Positions 1-6,397 of a stretch of DNA of 7,692 nt are shown in pieces. Both the position numbers and the translations under genes were made by a program. The first letter of the stretch is position 1, and every line of letters begins with the position of its first letter. The stretch spans positions 1-7,692 of the forward strand of contig JAEXGX010000373.1 in NCBI GenBank assembly GCA_023450535.1. The letters are read 5' to 3'. Source of the stretch: Pseudomonadota bacterium. Lineage in GTDB: Bacteria; Desulfobacterota; Desulfovibrionia; Desulfovibrionales; Desulfovibrionaceae. The notes beneath the pieces are model-generated. The model had not been told where the DNA came from. It was given only the letters and a program-made list of their open reading frames with translations, and did not search any database.

Positions 1-381
1 TTCTCCAAATTCAAAAACCCCCGGGAAAAGAAAGCGGAAAATGACGGACAGGGCCGCTATGTCAATGGCTACAATGGCGATGTAGCCGATAACCAGTGCC
101 CACCCGCAGATGAAGGCCGCCGTGGGACCGAAGCCGATATAGGCGTAGGCGAATGCTCCTCCTGCCACAGGTGCGTATTTGATCATGTAGCTGAGGCAGA
201 CCGCCACAAAACAGATCAGACAGGCTCCCACGAAAAAACCCAGCAATGTACCCACCGGGCCGGCATTGGGAAGGAAGCTGTCCCCGGGAAGAACAAAACA
301 TCCCCAACCGACAATGGAACCCAGCGCCAAGGCGCAGACCTGCATGGGGGTCAGCGATTTTTCCAGCCTCACATCTGACAT
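1..381 (-). CDS. APC-superfamily permease, N-terminal part (cut by window edge)
   Basis: This is an inner-membrane secondary transporter, probably for an amino acid, amine or related solute. The reading frame is open from an ATG at 381-379 to the window edge, giving 127 residues; a full member would have about 430-500. The start is supported by a GAGGAGA ribosome site a few bases upstream. After a short polar N-terminus (MSDVRLEKSLTPMQ) comes the first helix with the APC hallmark GSIVGWGCFVLPG, matching the unwound-helix consensus of the family. A second hydrophobic helix (about residues 45-65) and a third (about 85-115) follow, with GGAFAYAYIGFG between them. The gene is divergent from the TauE-like gene across a 940-base gap, so joint regulation is possible but not shown. 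The substrate cannot be told from this part. Confidence 0.85.
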   Translation of the reverse strand, partial: MSDVRLEKSLTPMQVCALALGSIVGWGCFVLPGDSFLPNAGPVGTLLGFFVGACLICFVAVCLSYMIKYAPVAGGAFAYAYIGFGPTAAFICGWALVIGYIAIVAIDIAALSVIFRFLFPGVFEFGE

Positions 382-524
382 AGTTCTCTCCTCAGAAAAG
401 TAGTTTGGGCAATGCCGGGAATTTCATGCTGAACATGTCCGGTTGCCGCAGGGCGTCAGCTGCTCCTTGTGCCGAAAGAGACAACAGAAGCGCGACGGGA
501 GGCGAAGAGCAAATAGTATGCCAT

Positions 525-542
525 CTGTGAAAGGATTCACGT
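525..542. promoter_or_regulatory. Possible CRP/FNR-family operator
   Basis: TGTGA (526-530), six bases, then TCACG (537-541) matches the CRP/FNR-family palindrome TGTGA-N6-TCACA at 9 of 10 half-site bases. Desulfovibrio HcpR regulators are known to use a site of this type. It lies about 145 bases upstream of the permease start, so that gene is the likely target. A single site found by eye is weak evidence. Confidence 0.3.
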
Positions 543-667
543 ATGCCTTTGACGCCAAAGTTTAGCAAATATGGTAGAGGAAAGGGGTTTTATATGGTTT
601 CAGTTATTTTGTGAGATCATATAACTAGAAATGATTACGAAGAGTTAATAAAAGAGTAAAAAGTAAG

Positions 668-721
668 TTTTTTCTTTTTGTAAAAAAAATTTCTTTTCGG
701 AAAGAATTTTTTCTTTTTTTA
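668..721. promoter_or_regulatory. AT-rich inverted repeats, candidate activator-binding sites
   Basis: This block holds two copies of a T6-C-T5/7 tract (668-679 and 707-720) and nested palindromes. AAATTTCTTT (687-696) and AAAGAATTTT (701-710) form an inverted repeat around TCGG with one mismatch. AAAGAA (701-706) and TTCTTT (711-716) form another around TTTT. A similar palindrome lies at 3625-3650, upstream of the GRE promoter. The block sits about 40-90 bases upstream of the sigma-54-like element at 757, a fitting place for enhancer sites of the activator encoded at 2069-3544. That role is inference; low-complexity AT sequence is the alternative. Confidence 0.35.
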
Positions 722-756
722 CAGATGCAGAGATTTGTCTAACAGCAACGGAAAAA

Positions 757-771
757 TGGCACAATCGTGCA
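757..771 (+). promoter_or_regulatory. Sigma-54-like element with short spacing
   Basis: TGGCAC (757-762) is a perfect -24 box and TGCA (768-771) resembles the -12 box. The gap between the GG and GC pairs is 9 bases instead of the usual 10. Spacing is normally strict for sigma-54, so this may be weak or non-functional. If it is used, transcription would start near 782 and give a leader of about 540 bases before the TauE-like gene. Confidence 0.3.
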
Positions 772-782
772 GATACGGGTAA

Positions 783-798
783 GCTCTGGTTCCAGAGC
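783..798 (+). other. Perfect stem-loop near a possible transcript 5' end
   Basis: GCTCTGG (783-789) and CCAGAGC (792-798) are perfectly complementary around TT; sterically this is a 6-bp stem with a GTTC tetraloop. No T-run follows, so it is not a usual terminator. It would lie at the very 5' end of a transcript starting near 782, where it could protect the RNA. Confidence 0.35.
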
Positions 799-808
799 TA
801 TTTCACTT

Positions 809-836
809 TGAAATCGCTTAGGGAGCAGCCCGTGCC
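809..836 (+). repeat. Partial copy (C) of a dispersed repeat
   Basis: This 28-base stretch matches the first part of the repeat copy at 1035-1094 without gaps at 21 of 28 positions. An 11-base identical start (TGAAATCGCTT) and an identical CGTGCC end sit at the same spacing. Against the copy at 6326-6385 it matches at 18 of 28. Its CGTGCC end also forms the left arm of the local hairpin 831-848. Confidence 0.4.
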
Positions 837-1034
837 AAGTGGGGCACGAGGTTCATCTCTGCTTTCTTTATCTGTAAGGCGTTTCACGCCAACGGCTGAA
901 GGTTCGCGACATCCCTCCATTCGGGCTGCAGCTGTAATTTGCTTGCGGCGGCCTCCGGCGAAAGTCCCAAAAGGGCGTGCCGGTTACCCCAGGGGCATAA
1001 GGCGTGGATAGCAGAGCATGGTTCAAGCGGAGAC

Positions 1035-1094
1035 GTGAAATCGCTTGGTCAGAACATCGTGCCCCGGTCAGATATAATTTCAATGTTGAGCTGC
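1035..1094 (+). repeat. Dispersed 60-base repeat, copy A
   Basis: An ungapped alignment of 1035-1094 with 6326-6385 gives 45 identical bases of 60. It begins GTGAAA in both and includes the 11-base identical core ATTTCAATGTT at the same offset. Homology does not obviously continue on either side. This copy lies in the leader of the TauE-like gene, about 230 bases before its start codon. Function is unknown; a short non-autonomous element or a shared regulatory RNA segment are both possible. Confidence 0.55.
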
Positions 1095-1310
1095 ATTACT
1101 GCTCTGCGGCATGCTTTTTGCTCAATAAGAATATTGCCTGCAGCAAGCAGATTATCCCTCGGCTATCCGGAAATTGGATTACGTGGAAGGCTCTGAATGG
1201 ATGGATGCCCGAATTTCATGATTTTGTCTTTTCGGCGGCGGGCGCAGGGGGCGCGCTTTCCGCACGAGGGGAAGACGGGCCGTTGCTTCAGAAGGAAAGG
1301 CGGAAAAAAA

Positions 1311-1324
1311 GGAGGTTAACCGTG
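1311..1324 (+). promoter_or_regulatory. Ribosome site that fixes the GTG start of the TauE-like gene
   Basis: GGAGG at 1311-1315 follows a run of A and precedes GTG (1322-1324) by 6 bases. This is the only strong ribosome site in frame with the family-like sequence, so it overrides the longer open frame. Confidence 0.8.
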
Positions 1325-2050
1325 GATGCTGTTACGCTGATTGTTTGTCTGAGCTGGTTAGTAGGGGGCTTTGTTTCCGGCGTCAGCGGGATTGGTGGGG
1401 CCATGGTGGCTCTGCCCGTGGTAGCCATGTTTTTACCCATGCACGAAACCATTGTGCTGACCTGCCTGCTCAACGTAATTATGGATAGCTGCATCGCTGT
1501 CATGCATTTTCGGCATTGCCGCTTTTCCTCGCTGTTGCCCATGTTGCTGGGAGCCGTGCCCGGATCCGTGCTGGGTTTGTATGTCCTGAAGTTGTTTTCC
1601 GGCGAGGCGTTGCAGGCAGGGGTGGGGCTTATGCTGCTTTTTTTCGTGTACTGGCAGTACCACAGCCGTATCCAGGCACGGGGGGAATCCCGGTCGCTTG
1701 GCTGCGCTGCTGGTTTTGGCGCGGGATTGCTGGGCACCTCGATATCATTCGACGGTCCTCCTATTGCCGCATACGGCCTGTATGCAGGATGGGAACCGCG
1801 GATATATCTCGGTACCTTGGGTGTGTTTTTCGTTATCCGGGGGCTGGTAACCTGTGTGTTGCAGGCCGGGGCGGGTTTTTACACGCCGGAGGTCGTCCAC
1901 TATGCTTGCTATGCCGCGCCGGCGGTTATGCTTGGCACGCTGTTATCGTTTCCCGTAGTGCGTCATATCCGGGTGGAAGTATTTCGCCGGGTGCTTACGG
2001 TGATCATTGCGGCGGCGGCAATAGTGTGTCTGCTGCAGCCGTTTATTTAG
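1322..2050 (+). CDS. TauE/SafE family membrane exporter
   Basis: This is a polytopic inner-membrane protein of the TauE/SafE family, whose characterised members move sulfite, sulfoacetate or other small organic anions. The 242-residue length fits the family. Two inverted-repeat family motifs are visible: GFVSGVSGIGGAMVALP near residues 16-32 and GFGAGLLGTSISFDGPP near 131-147. Hydrophobic helices fill most of the rest, ending with a helix at about 222-240. The start is a GTG chosen because GGAGG (1311-1315) sits 6 bases upstream and the protein then begins in the first helix. The frame is open further upstream to 1004, but that extension is polar and not family-like. It faces the sigma-54 activator tail to tail. 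A role in exporting sulfite from a GRE reaction is attractive but inferred; the transported anion is not defined by sequence. Confidence 0.85.
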   Translation: MDAVTLIVCLSWLVGGFVSGVSGIGGAMVALPVVAMFLPMHETIVLTCLLNVIMDSCIAVMHFRHCRFSSLLPMLLGAVPGSVLGLYVLKLFSGEALQAGVGLMLLFFVYWQYHSRIQARGESRSLGCAAGFGAGLLGTSISFDGPPIAAYGLYAGWEPRIYLGTLGVFFVIRGLVTCVLQAGAGFYTPEVVHYACYAAPAVMLGTLLSFPVVRHIRVEVFRRVLTVIIAAAAIVCLLQPFI

Positions 2051-2068
2051 CGTTGTGTTCAGAGCATT

Positions 2069-3544
2069 TCAATAGCTGTCGTCTTGGATATTCAGCGTTT
2101 TTATTCTGTAGCGCAAGCCCGCTGCCGTCATATCCAATATGCGCGCCGCTTTTGCCACGTTACCGCCCGTGACGCGCAGTACATTCATGATGCAGCGGCG
2201 TTCATATTCTGTCATACAGGTTTTGAGCGGAATGGTCTCGCTTCTCCGGATGTTGCGATAGTCAAAATACAACCCGGGTTCCGGTCTTGGCACGGCATGT
2301 TCCTCTGGGCTGGACACGCGTTCACGGCAGGCTTCGCGGAACTGCCCGGGCAGGCATTCCGGTTTTATCAGCGGGGCATTGCCGGACAGGACCAGACATC
2401 CCTCAAGAACATGCGCAAGTTCACGTACATTTCCTGGCCATTCATAGGCTGTGAACATATTCAGCACATCGTCGGAAAGCCTGACTTCGGGACCTGTACC
2501 TGCGCTGAAATCTCCCAGCAGCTTTTTCGCCAGAAGGGGAATATCCCCTTTGCGCTTGCGCAGGGGAGGCACCGAAAGCCCCACGACAGCCAGCCGATAA
2601 TAAAGGTCGCGGCGCAAAATTCCCTTGGCCACAGCATCCAGCGGGGGCTGATTAAGAATGCTGATGACACGGACATCCACGGGAACTTCCGTATGCGCGC
2701 CGAGACGGCGCACCTGTTTTTCCTGCAGCACACGTAGCAGCTTGGCCTGTAGGCTGAGCGGCATGGAGTTGAGTTCGTCCAGCAACAGTGTGCCGCCGCT
2801 GGCTTCTTCAAATAGCCCTGCTCTGTCCGGTGCATCCGTATAGGCCCCCCTGGTCGTGCCGAACAGAATGCCTTCAAGAAGATTTTCCGGAATGGCCGCA
2901 CAGTTGACGGGGACGAAACGGCAGTTTTTTCTCTGGCTTGCTCCATGGATGGCCTGCGCAAACACCTCCTTGCCCGTGCCGCTTTCGCCCCAGATCATGA
3001 TGGGGGAGGAGGCGGAGGCGGCCTTGCGGGCTTCCTCAATAACGCGTGCCAACTCTTCATCTTCGCCCGCGAGGTCGTCAAAAGAATACAAATGTTGCGG
3101 CCCGGCACCGGAGGGAGAATTTTTTTTTCTGGCGAGTTTCTGGATGGCCTTGTCGTTATTCCGCCAGATGGTAAAGGCAAGGACGCCGTCCTTTTTACCC
3201 TTGTCGAAAAGGGGGAGAAAGTCTGTCACTGTGCTGGCGGTATAGTTTCCTGTGGTTTTATACCAGTAAGTCTTGTGCAGCAGGGGCTTGCCGGTCTGGA
3301 GGCATTCGATTGTCGGTATGCAGTCGAAATTATTTGGTATGTAAAGCGTCGTAATATGCGCGCCTTCCACCTGGCTTTTACTGAAGCCGTCCACCTGCCG
3401 CTGGATAGGGTTCATGTATTCGCAGATGCCCTCGGCGTCCACCACGGCAACGCCAATACTCATGGCATCCCAGATGGCTTTCATTGGAGAGGCGAGCACT
3501 TGAGTACGGCTGATGTTGTAGAGCAAACCTTGTTCATAGGACAT
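2069..3544 (-). CDS. PAS-containing sigma-54-dependent activator, RocR-like
   Basis: This 491-residue protein is an enhancer-binding activator of sigma-54 RNA polymerase. An N-terminal PAS-like sensor covers roughly residues 20-130 (WDAMSIGVAVVDAEG, then EYMNP). The AAA+ domain covers about 155-395, with Walker A GESGTGKE (186-193), the sigma-54 loop as GAYTDA (233-238, usually GAFTGA), Walker B GTLLLDE (251-257), and the arginine-finger region RRDLYYRL. A Fis-type helix-turn-helix lies at about 445-485 (GGNVAKAARILDMTAAGLRYRI). There is no receiver domain, so control is probably by a ligand bound to the PAS domain. The ATG start (3544-3542) has GAGAG upstream; an in-frame TTG at 3604 would add 20 residues but has no ribosome site. 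The gene is divergent from the GRE operon, whose promoter is sigma-54 type, making that operon its likely target. Confidence 0.92.
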   Translation of the reverse strand: MSYEQGLLYNISRTQVLASPMKAIWDAMSIGVAVVDAEGICEYMNPIQRQVDGFSKSQVEGAHITTLYIPNNFDCIPTIECLQTGKPLLHKTYWYKTTGNYTASTVTDFLPLFDKGKKDGVLAFTIWRNNDKAIQKLARKKNSPSGAGPQHLYSFDDLAGEDEELARVIEEARKAASASSPIMIWGESGTGKEVFAQAIHGASQRKNCRFVPVNCAAIPENLLEGILFGTTRGAYTDAPDRAGLFEEASGGTLLLDELNSMPLSLQAKLLRVLQEKQVRRLGAHTEVPVDVRVISILNQPPLDAVAKGILRRDLYYRLAVVGLSVPPLRKRKGDIPLLAKKLLGDFSAGTGPEVRLSDDVLNMFTAYEWPGNVRELAHVLEGCLVLSGNAPLIKPECLPGQFREACRERVSSPEEHAVPRPEPGLYFDYRNIRRSETIPLKTCMTEYERRCIMNVLRVTGGNVAKAARILDMTAAGLRYRIKTLNIQDDSY

Positions 3545-3624
3545 AGCGTTCTCTCGTTCTGAAGTGATGTGGGAAAGGCTGACACAGCTTGTTCGACAAG
3601 GCAAGTGTAAAGAAAAAATATTAA

Positions 3625-3650
3625 AAAAAAGAAAGATTTTTTTCTTTTTT
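3625..3650. promoter_or_regulatory. A/T inverted repeat, candidate activator site
   Basis: AAAAAAGAAA (3625-3634) and TTTCTTTTTT (3641-3650) form a perfect 10-bp inverted repeat around GATTTT. It lies about 95 bases upstream of the -24 box, a usual distance for a sigma-54 enhancer site. It resembles the palindromes at 687-716 ahead of the TauE-like gene. Binding by the neighbouring activator is inferred. It could also affect the activator's own promoter. Confidence 0.4.
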
Positions 3651-3727
3651 GGTAAAAGTCCTGGGTATGAAGGAGAACAGAAAAAGATAATTTTTAATAC
3701 AATTTCATTGAATATAAATATGTTATC

Positions 3728-3737
3728 GAGAGCTCTC
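3728..3737. repeat. 10-base perfect palindrome next to the -24 box
   Basis: GAGAGCTCTC is its own reverse complement and ends 6 bases before the -24 element. It may be an additional protein-binding site, or chance. Confidence 0.25.
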
Positions 3738-3743
3738 TGGCTT

Positions 3744-3759
3744 TGGCATGGCTTGTGCT
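3744..3759 (+). promoter_or_regulatory. Sigma-54 (-24/-12) promoter of the GRE operon
   Basis: TGGCATGGCTTGTGCT matches the consensus TGGCAC-R-N4-TTGCW. It has GG at 3745-3746 and GC at 3757-3758, exactly 10 bases between them, with the conserved T before the -12 GC and a T after it. Transcription should start near 3769-3770, about 63 bases before the GRE start codon. The adjacent divergent gene encodes a sigma-54 activator, which strengthens the call. Confidence 0.75.
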
Positions 3760-3832
3760 ATATTTCGCACAGAAGTGTAGCATCCGAATGTTTGCCGATA
3801 GTCGGTCAACTTGAATCCATAGGAGCCGAGGT

Positions 3833-6274
3833 ATGAAAGTTCATCAGTTTGACGAGGAAGTTTCCACCCCCAAGGGGTACGCCATTAACTGGAGCACCAC
3901 GGAATCTCGTTTAAAGGATCTTAAGGAATTCCTTCTTAATGCGCCGCAGGTAATGGATCCTGAGCGCCTGCAATTCCTGAATGAAGTCTATGAGGAATTT
4001 GCGGGTGAGCCCGTGTTTTATATCCGGGCCAAACTGTTTGAGCGAGTACTCACCACGAAAAAGATTTTTTTGGACGGTAATCCCATTGTGGGGACGCTGA
4101 CGGGTACCCGTGCTGGAGTATACGCTTATCCCGAGTGGAACGTCGCCTGGATCAAGGAAGAAATGCAGATGGCCAAGATGGCGTCTCTGGGAGAAATGAA
4201 GATTCCGAAGGAAACGGAGGAACTTCTGGAGAAGACCTATAAAAACTGGAAGGGACGTACCTGCATCGACCTGAATAACAAGATGTTCAAGGATAAATAC
4301 GGATTCAATCCCGCGCCTTACTCCAAGGCCGGCGTGTATTACGACAATGTCAGCGTGGCCAGCGGTTCGGGCATTGCTGATTATCCTCTTGCCCTGAATA
4401 AAGGGCTGCGCTGGGTCGTTGACGACCTCAAACAACGCCTGCATGACTGCCCCACCACCCTTGCCGACAAAAACAGGCATGACCTGTACCGCGCCATGAT
4501 CGTTGCCACGGAGGCGGTCATCGCCCATTCGCGTCGTTATGCCGAACTCGCTGAAAAGACAGCCGAAACTGAGAATGATCCTGCGGCCAGAGCAGAACTT
4601 CTTGAAATTGCGGAAATCTGCCGCCGCGTACCGGAATTCCCGGCCCGCAATTTCCGTGAAGCCATTCAGTCGTTCTGGTTCATCCATCTTGCCATTGAGG
4701 TGGAACAGATGGCTTGCGCATGTTCTCCTGGCCGTTACGGCCAGTACATGTACCCCTTCTATAAAAAAGACATCGAAGAGGGCAATCTGAGCCGTGAGCA
4801 AGTGCTTACCCTGTTGAAGTTCCAATGGATCAAGCACTTGGAATTGGCTGAGTACCAGGGCGGCACCTATGCCATGACGCTTTCGGGGCATACGGGACAG
4901 AGTATTACCATTGGCGGCGTGGACAAGGACGGTAACGACGCCAGCACCGAACTTGAGGAACTGCTGCTGGAAACTCAGATCCAGATGCGGAATATCCAGC
5001 CCACGTTGACCCTTTTGTACCATCCCAAATTGAAGGATTCGTACATGCGAAAGGTGATCGAGTGTATTCGCGGCGGAAGCGGCCAGCCTCAGATACTCAA
5101 TAACAACGTAGTCATTGCTCGTACCCTTGCCCGCTTCTCCCAGTACGAGGGAGGTATCACGCTTGAAGACGCACGTAACTGCGGCAATTATGGTTGTGTT
5201 TCCACCGGAGTTTGCGGCAAGGGCAGTTATATCACCCAGGAAGATCAACCCTGCCTGGCCAAGATCGTCGAACTCATGCTCAATAATGGCAGGGATCCGC
5301 TGACCAGAAAACAACTTGGTCCGGAAACGGGTGATCCCGCGCAGTTCCGGGACTTTGAAGAGTTGTATGACGCATACAAGAAGCAGCTCCGGCATATTTT
5401 TGGTATTTCGCGCAAGCATTCCGATCTGAGCCAGATGGCCCGCCTCCAGGTGGTGCCGAGCATCTTCCGCTCCGTCATGTACGACGGCTGCATCGACAAG
5501 GGGATGTGTGAAGAGGAAGGCGGTACCCGTTACCCGCAGGTCAACCCCATCATGACCGCAGGCATCGACGCGGCCAACGCGCTTTTGGCTATCAGGCATC
5601 TGGTGTTTGACACCAGGCAACTCACCATGGAACAGTTGCTTGAAGCTCTCAGGACCAACTTCGAGGGCCGTGAAGATATCCGCAAGATGTGTTTTGATGC
5701 CCCCAAGCACGGTAACGATTTCCCCGAAGTGGAAAGTTTCGTGCAGCGTTATTATCGTGACGTGGATGAGATTCATCACTCCGTCGGGCCGGACTGCTTC
5801 GGCTACCGTACGCCTCTGGACGCCTACTCACTGTCCTATCATAATTATTTTGGTTCGCTCATGGGGGCTCTGCCCACAGGCCGCAAGGCAGGCGTCGCTC
5901 TGACCGATGGCAGTGTGTCGGCCATGCCCGGTACGGACCATGAAGGTGTTACCGCCCTGATCAAGTCCGGTGCGCAGGCTATTGACACCGTGCGCTATGG
6001 GGCGAACCATTTCAACGTGAAGTTCGTTCCCTCTGCACTTGAAGGTCCCGCTGGCGAACGTATGCTGGTTTCCCTGATCAAGACGTATTGTGATTTCGGG
6101 GGTTCACACATCCAGTTTAACGTGGTCAGTTCCGATACCCTGAAGGAGGCCCAGCAAAATCCGCAGGAGCATCGTGATCTCGTGGTGCGCGTAGCGGGGT
6201 TCAGTGCCTACTTTACCCGGCTTGACAAGGGCGTACAGGACGAAATCGTGAAGCGTACCGAATACTGCAACTGA
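3833..6274 (+). CDS. Glycyl radical enzyme of unknown substrate (Cys-Val-Ser active site)
   Basis: This 813-residue cytosolic enzyme belongs to the pyruvate formate-lyase-like glycyl radical superfamily; its length fits the lyase/dehydratase/decarboxylase branches. The C-terminal glycyl loop RVAGFSAYF puts the radical on Gly789. The thiyl Cys is Cys455 in NYGCVSTGVCGKG. A single Cys, rather than the adjacent Cys-Cys pair, argues against a formate-lyase. Known GRE dehydratases and sulfite-lyases, including isethionate lyase, carry Cys-x-Glu; here the third residue is Ser457. The usual GRFDQYMYP is GRYGQYMYP (about 300-308), and the segment before Cys455 reads QPTLTLLYHPKL (389-400) and GQPQILNNN (417-425), also unlike the common lyase consensus. 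Extra cysteines (450, 461) flank the site. AGGAG at 3821-3825 supports the ATG. The activase gene follows. The neighbouring TauE-like gene hints at a sulfonate substrate, but the motif could equally point to a decarboxylase or radical-addition chemistry. Confidence 0.93.
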   Translation: MKVHQFDEEVSTPKGYAINWSTTESRLKDLKEFLLNAPQVMDPERLQFLNEVYEEFAGEPVFYIRAKLFERVLTTKKIFLDGNPIVGTLTGTRAGVYAYPEWNVAWIKEEMQMAKMASLGEMKIPKETEELLEKTYKNWKGRTCIDLNNKMFKDKYGFNPAPYSKAGVYYDNVSVASGSGIADYPLALNKGLRWVVDDLKQRLHDCPTTLADKNRHDLYRAMIVATEAVIAHSRRYAELAEKTAETENDPAARAELLEIAEICRRVPEFPARNFREAIQSFWFIHLAIEVEQMACACSPGRYGQYMYPFYKKDIEEGNLSREQVLTLLKFQWIKHLELAEYQGGTYAMTLSGHTGQSITIGGVDKDGNDASTELEELLLETQIQMRNIQPTLTLLYHPKLKDSYMRKVIECIRGGSGQPQILNNNVVIARTLARFSQYEGGITLEDARNCGNYGCVSTGVCGKGSYITQEDQPCLAKIVELMLNNGRDPLTRKQLGPETGDPAQFRDFEELYDAYKKQLRHIFGISRKHSDLSQMARLQVVPSIFRSVMYDGCIDKGMCEEEGGTRYPQVNPIMTAGIDAANALLAIRHLVFDTRQLTMEQLLEALRTNFEGREDIRKMCFDAPKHGNDFPEVESFVQRYYRDVDEIHHSVGPDCFGYRTPLDAYSLSYHNYFGSLMGALPTGRKAGVALTDGSVSAMPGTDHEGVTALIKSGAQAIDTVRYGANHFNVKFVPSALEGPAGERMLVSLIKTYCDFGGSHIQFNVVSSDTLKEAQQNPQEHRDLVVRVAGFSAYFTRLDKGVQDEIVKRTEYCN

Positions 6275-6297
6275 TGCACGACACATGTGGGGGGGGG

Positions 6298-6317
6298 CGG
6301 CGGGACTACTCCCGCCG
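6298..6317 (+). other. GC-rich perfect hairpin between GRE and activase genes
   Basis: CGGCGGGA (6298-6305) and TCCCGCCG (6310-6317) form a perfect 8-bp stem with loop CTAC, directly after a run of nine G (6289-6297). No T-run follows, so it is not a standard terminator. It may stabilise the 3' end of the GRE message or cut down downstream transcription, which would fit the need for far more GRE than activase. Confidence 0.5.
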
Positions 6318-6325
6318 TTCCCGCC

Positions 6326-6385
6326 GTGAAACCTGTGGGGCAGCACACTGTGTCCCGGCCATGTATCATTTCAATGTTAAGCAGC
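6326..6385 (+). repeat. Dispersed 60-base repeat, copy B
   Basis: This copy matches 1035-1094 at 45 of 60 positions without gaps, including the core ATTTCAATGTT. It starts 9 bases after the GC hairpin and ends 3 bases before the GGAGG ribosome site of the activase. It therefore fills nearly all of the spacer and could affect activase translation. Confidence 0.55.
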
Positions 6386-6397
6386 TCTGGAGGAGAG

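Larger units (their letters stand above)
799..1321. other. Long leader/intergenic stretch, no supportable gene
   Basis: No protein gene is convincing here: short open frames overlap on both strands and none has both a ribosome site and a family-like sequence. The stretch is rich in potential RNA structure. CGTGCC (831-836) and GGCACG (843-848) form a 6-bp hairpin. GCAGCCCG (825-832) is perfectly complementary to CGGGCTGC (922-929), sharing bases 831-832 with that hairpin, so the two are mutually exclusive. GGCGT/ACGCC form a small hairpin near 878-890. Repeat copies lie at 809-836 and 1035-1094. No known riboswitch class, tRNA, 6S RNA or RNase P core could be matched by eye. Confidence 0.4.

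Noticed and set aside
808..1196. Small open frames (67, 71 and 85 codons) in the intergenic region on both strands.
   Set aside because: They overlap each other, have no convincing ribosome sites, and have arginine/proline-rich, non-domain sequences.
1004..1321. A 106-residue N-terminal extension of the TauE-like protein from an ATG at 1004.
   Set aside because: The extension is polar and not family-like, and the GTG at 1322 has a strong ribosome site and starts in the first membrane helix.
799..1321. Known riboswitches (cobalamin, TPP, glycine, Moco) or 6S/RNase P RNA in the long leader.
   Set aside because: Short resemblances such as GAAAGTCC exist, but none of the diagnostic conserved cores could be assembled.
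3545..3604. A start of the activator 20 codons earlier, at TTG 3604.
   Set aside because: It needs a TTG with no ribosome site; the ATG at 3544 has GAGAG upstream and leads directly into the sensor domain.
3911..5779. A 622-codon open frame on the minus strand opposite the GRE gene.
   Set aside because: It lies wholly antisense to a gene with clear family motifs, has no family-like sequence of its own, and is explained by codon bias of the true gene.
3833..6274. Naming the GRE isethionate sulfite-lyase, DHPS lyase, choline TMA-lyase or a diol dehydratase.
   Set aside because: All of these carry Cys-x-Glu at the active site; this protein has Cys-Val-Ser and differs in neighbouring pocket segments.
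6287..6397. A longer activase starting at ATG 6287.
   Set aside because: It would translate the G-run, hairpin and repeat into low-complexity sequence; the ATG at 6398 has a good ribosome site at the usual family start.
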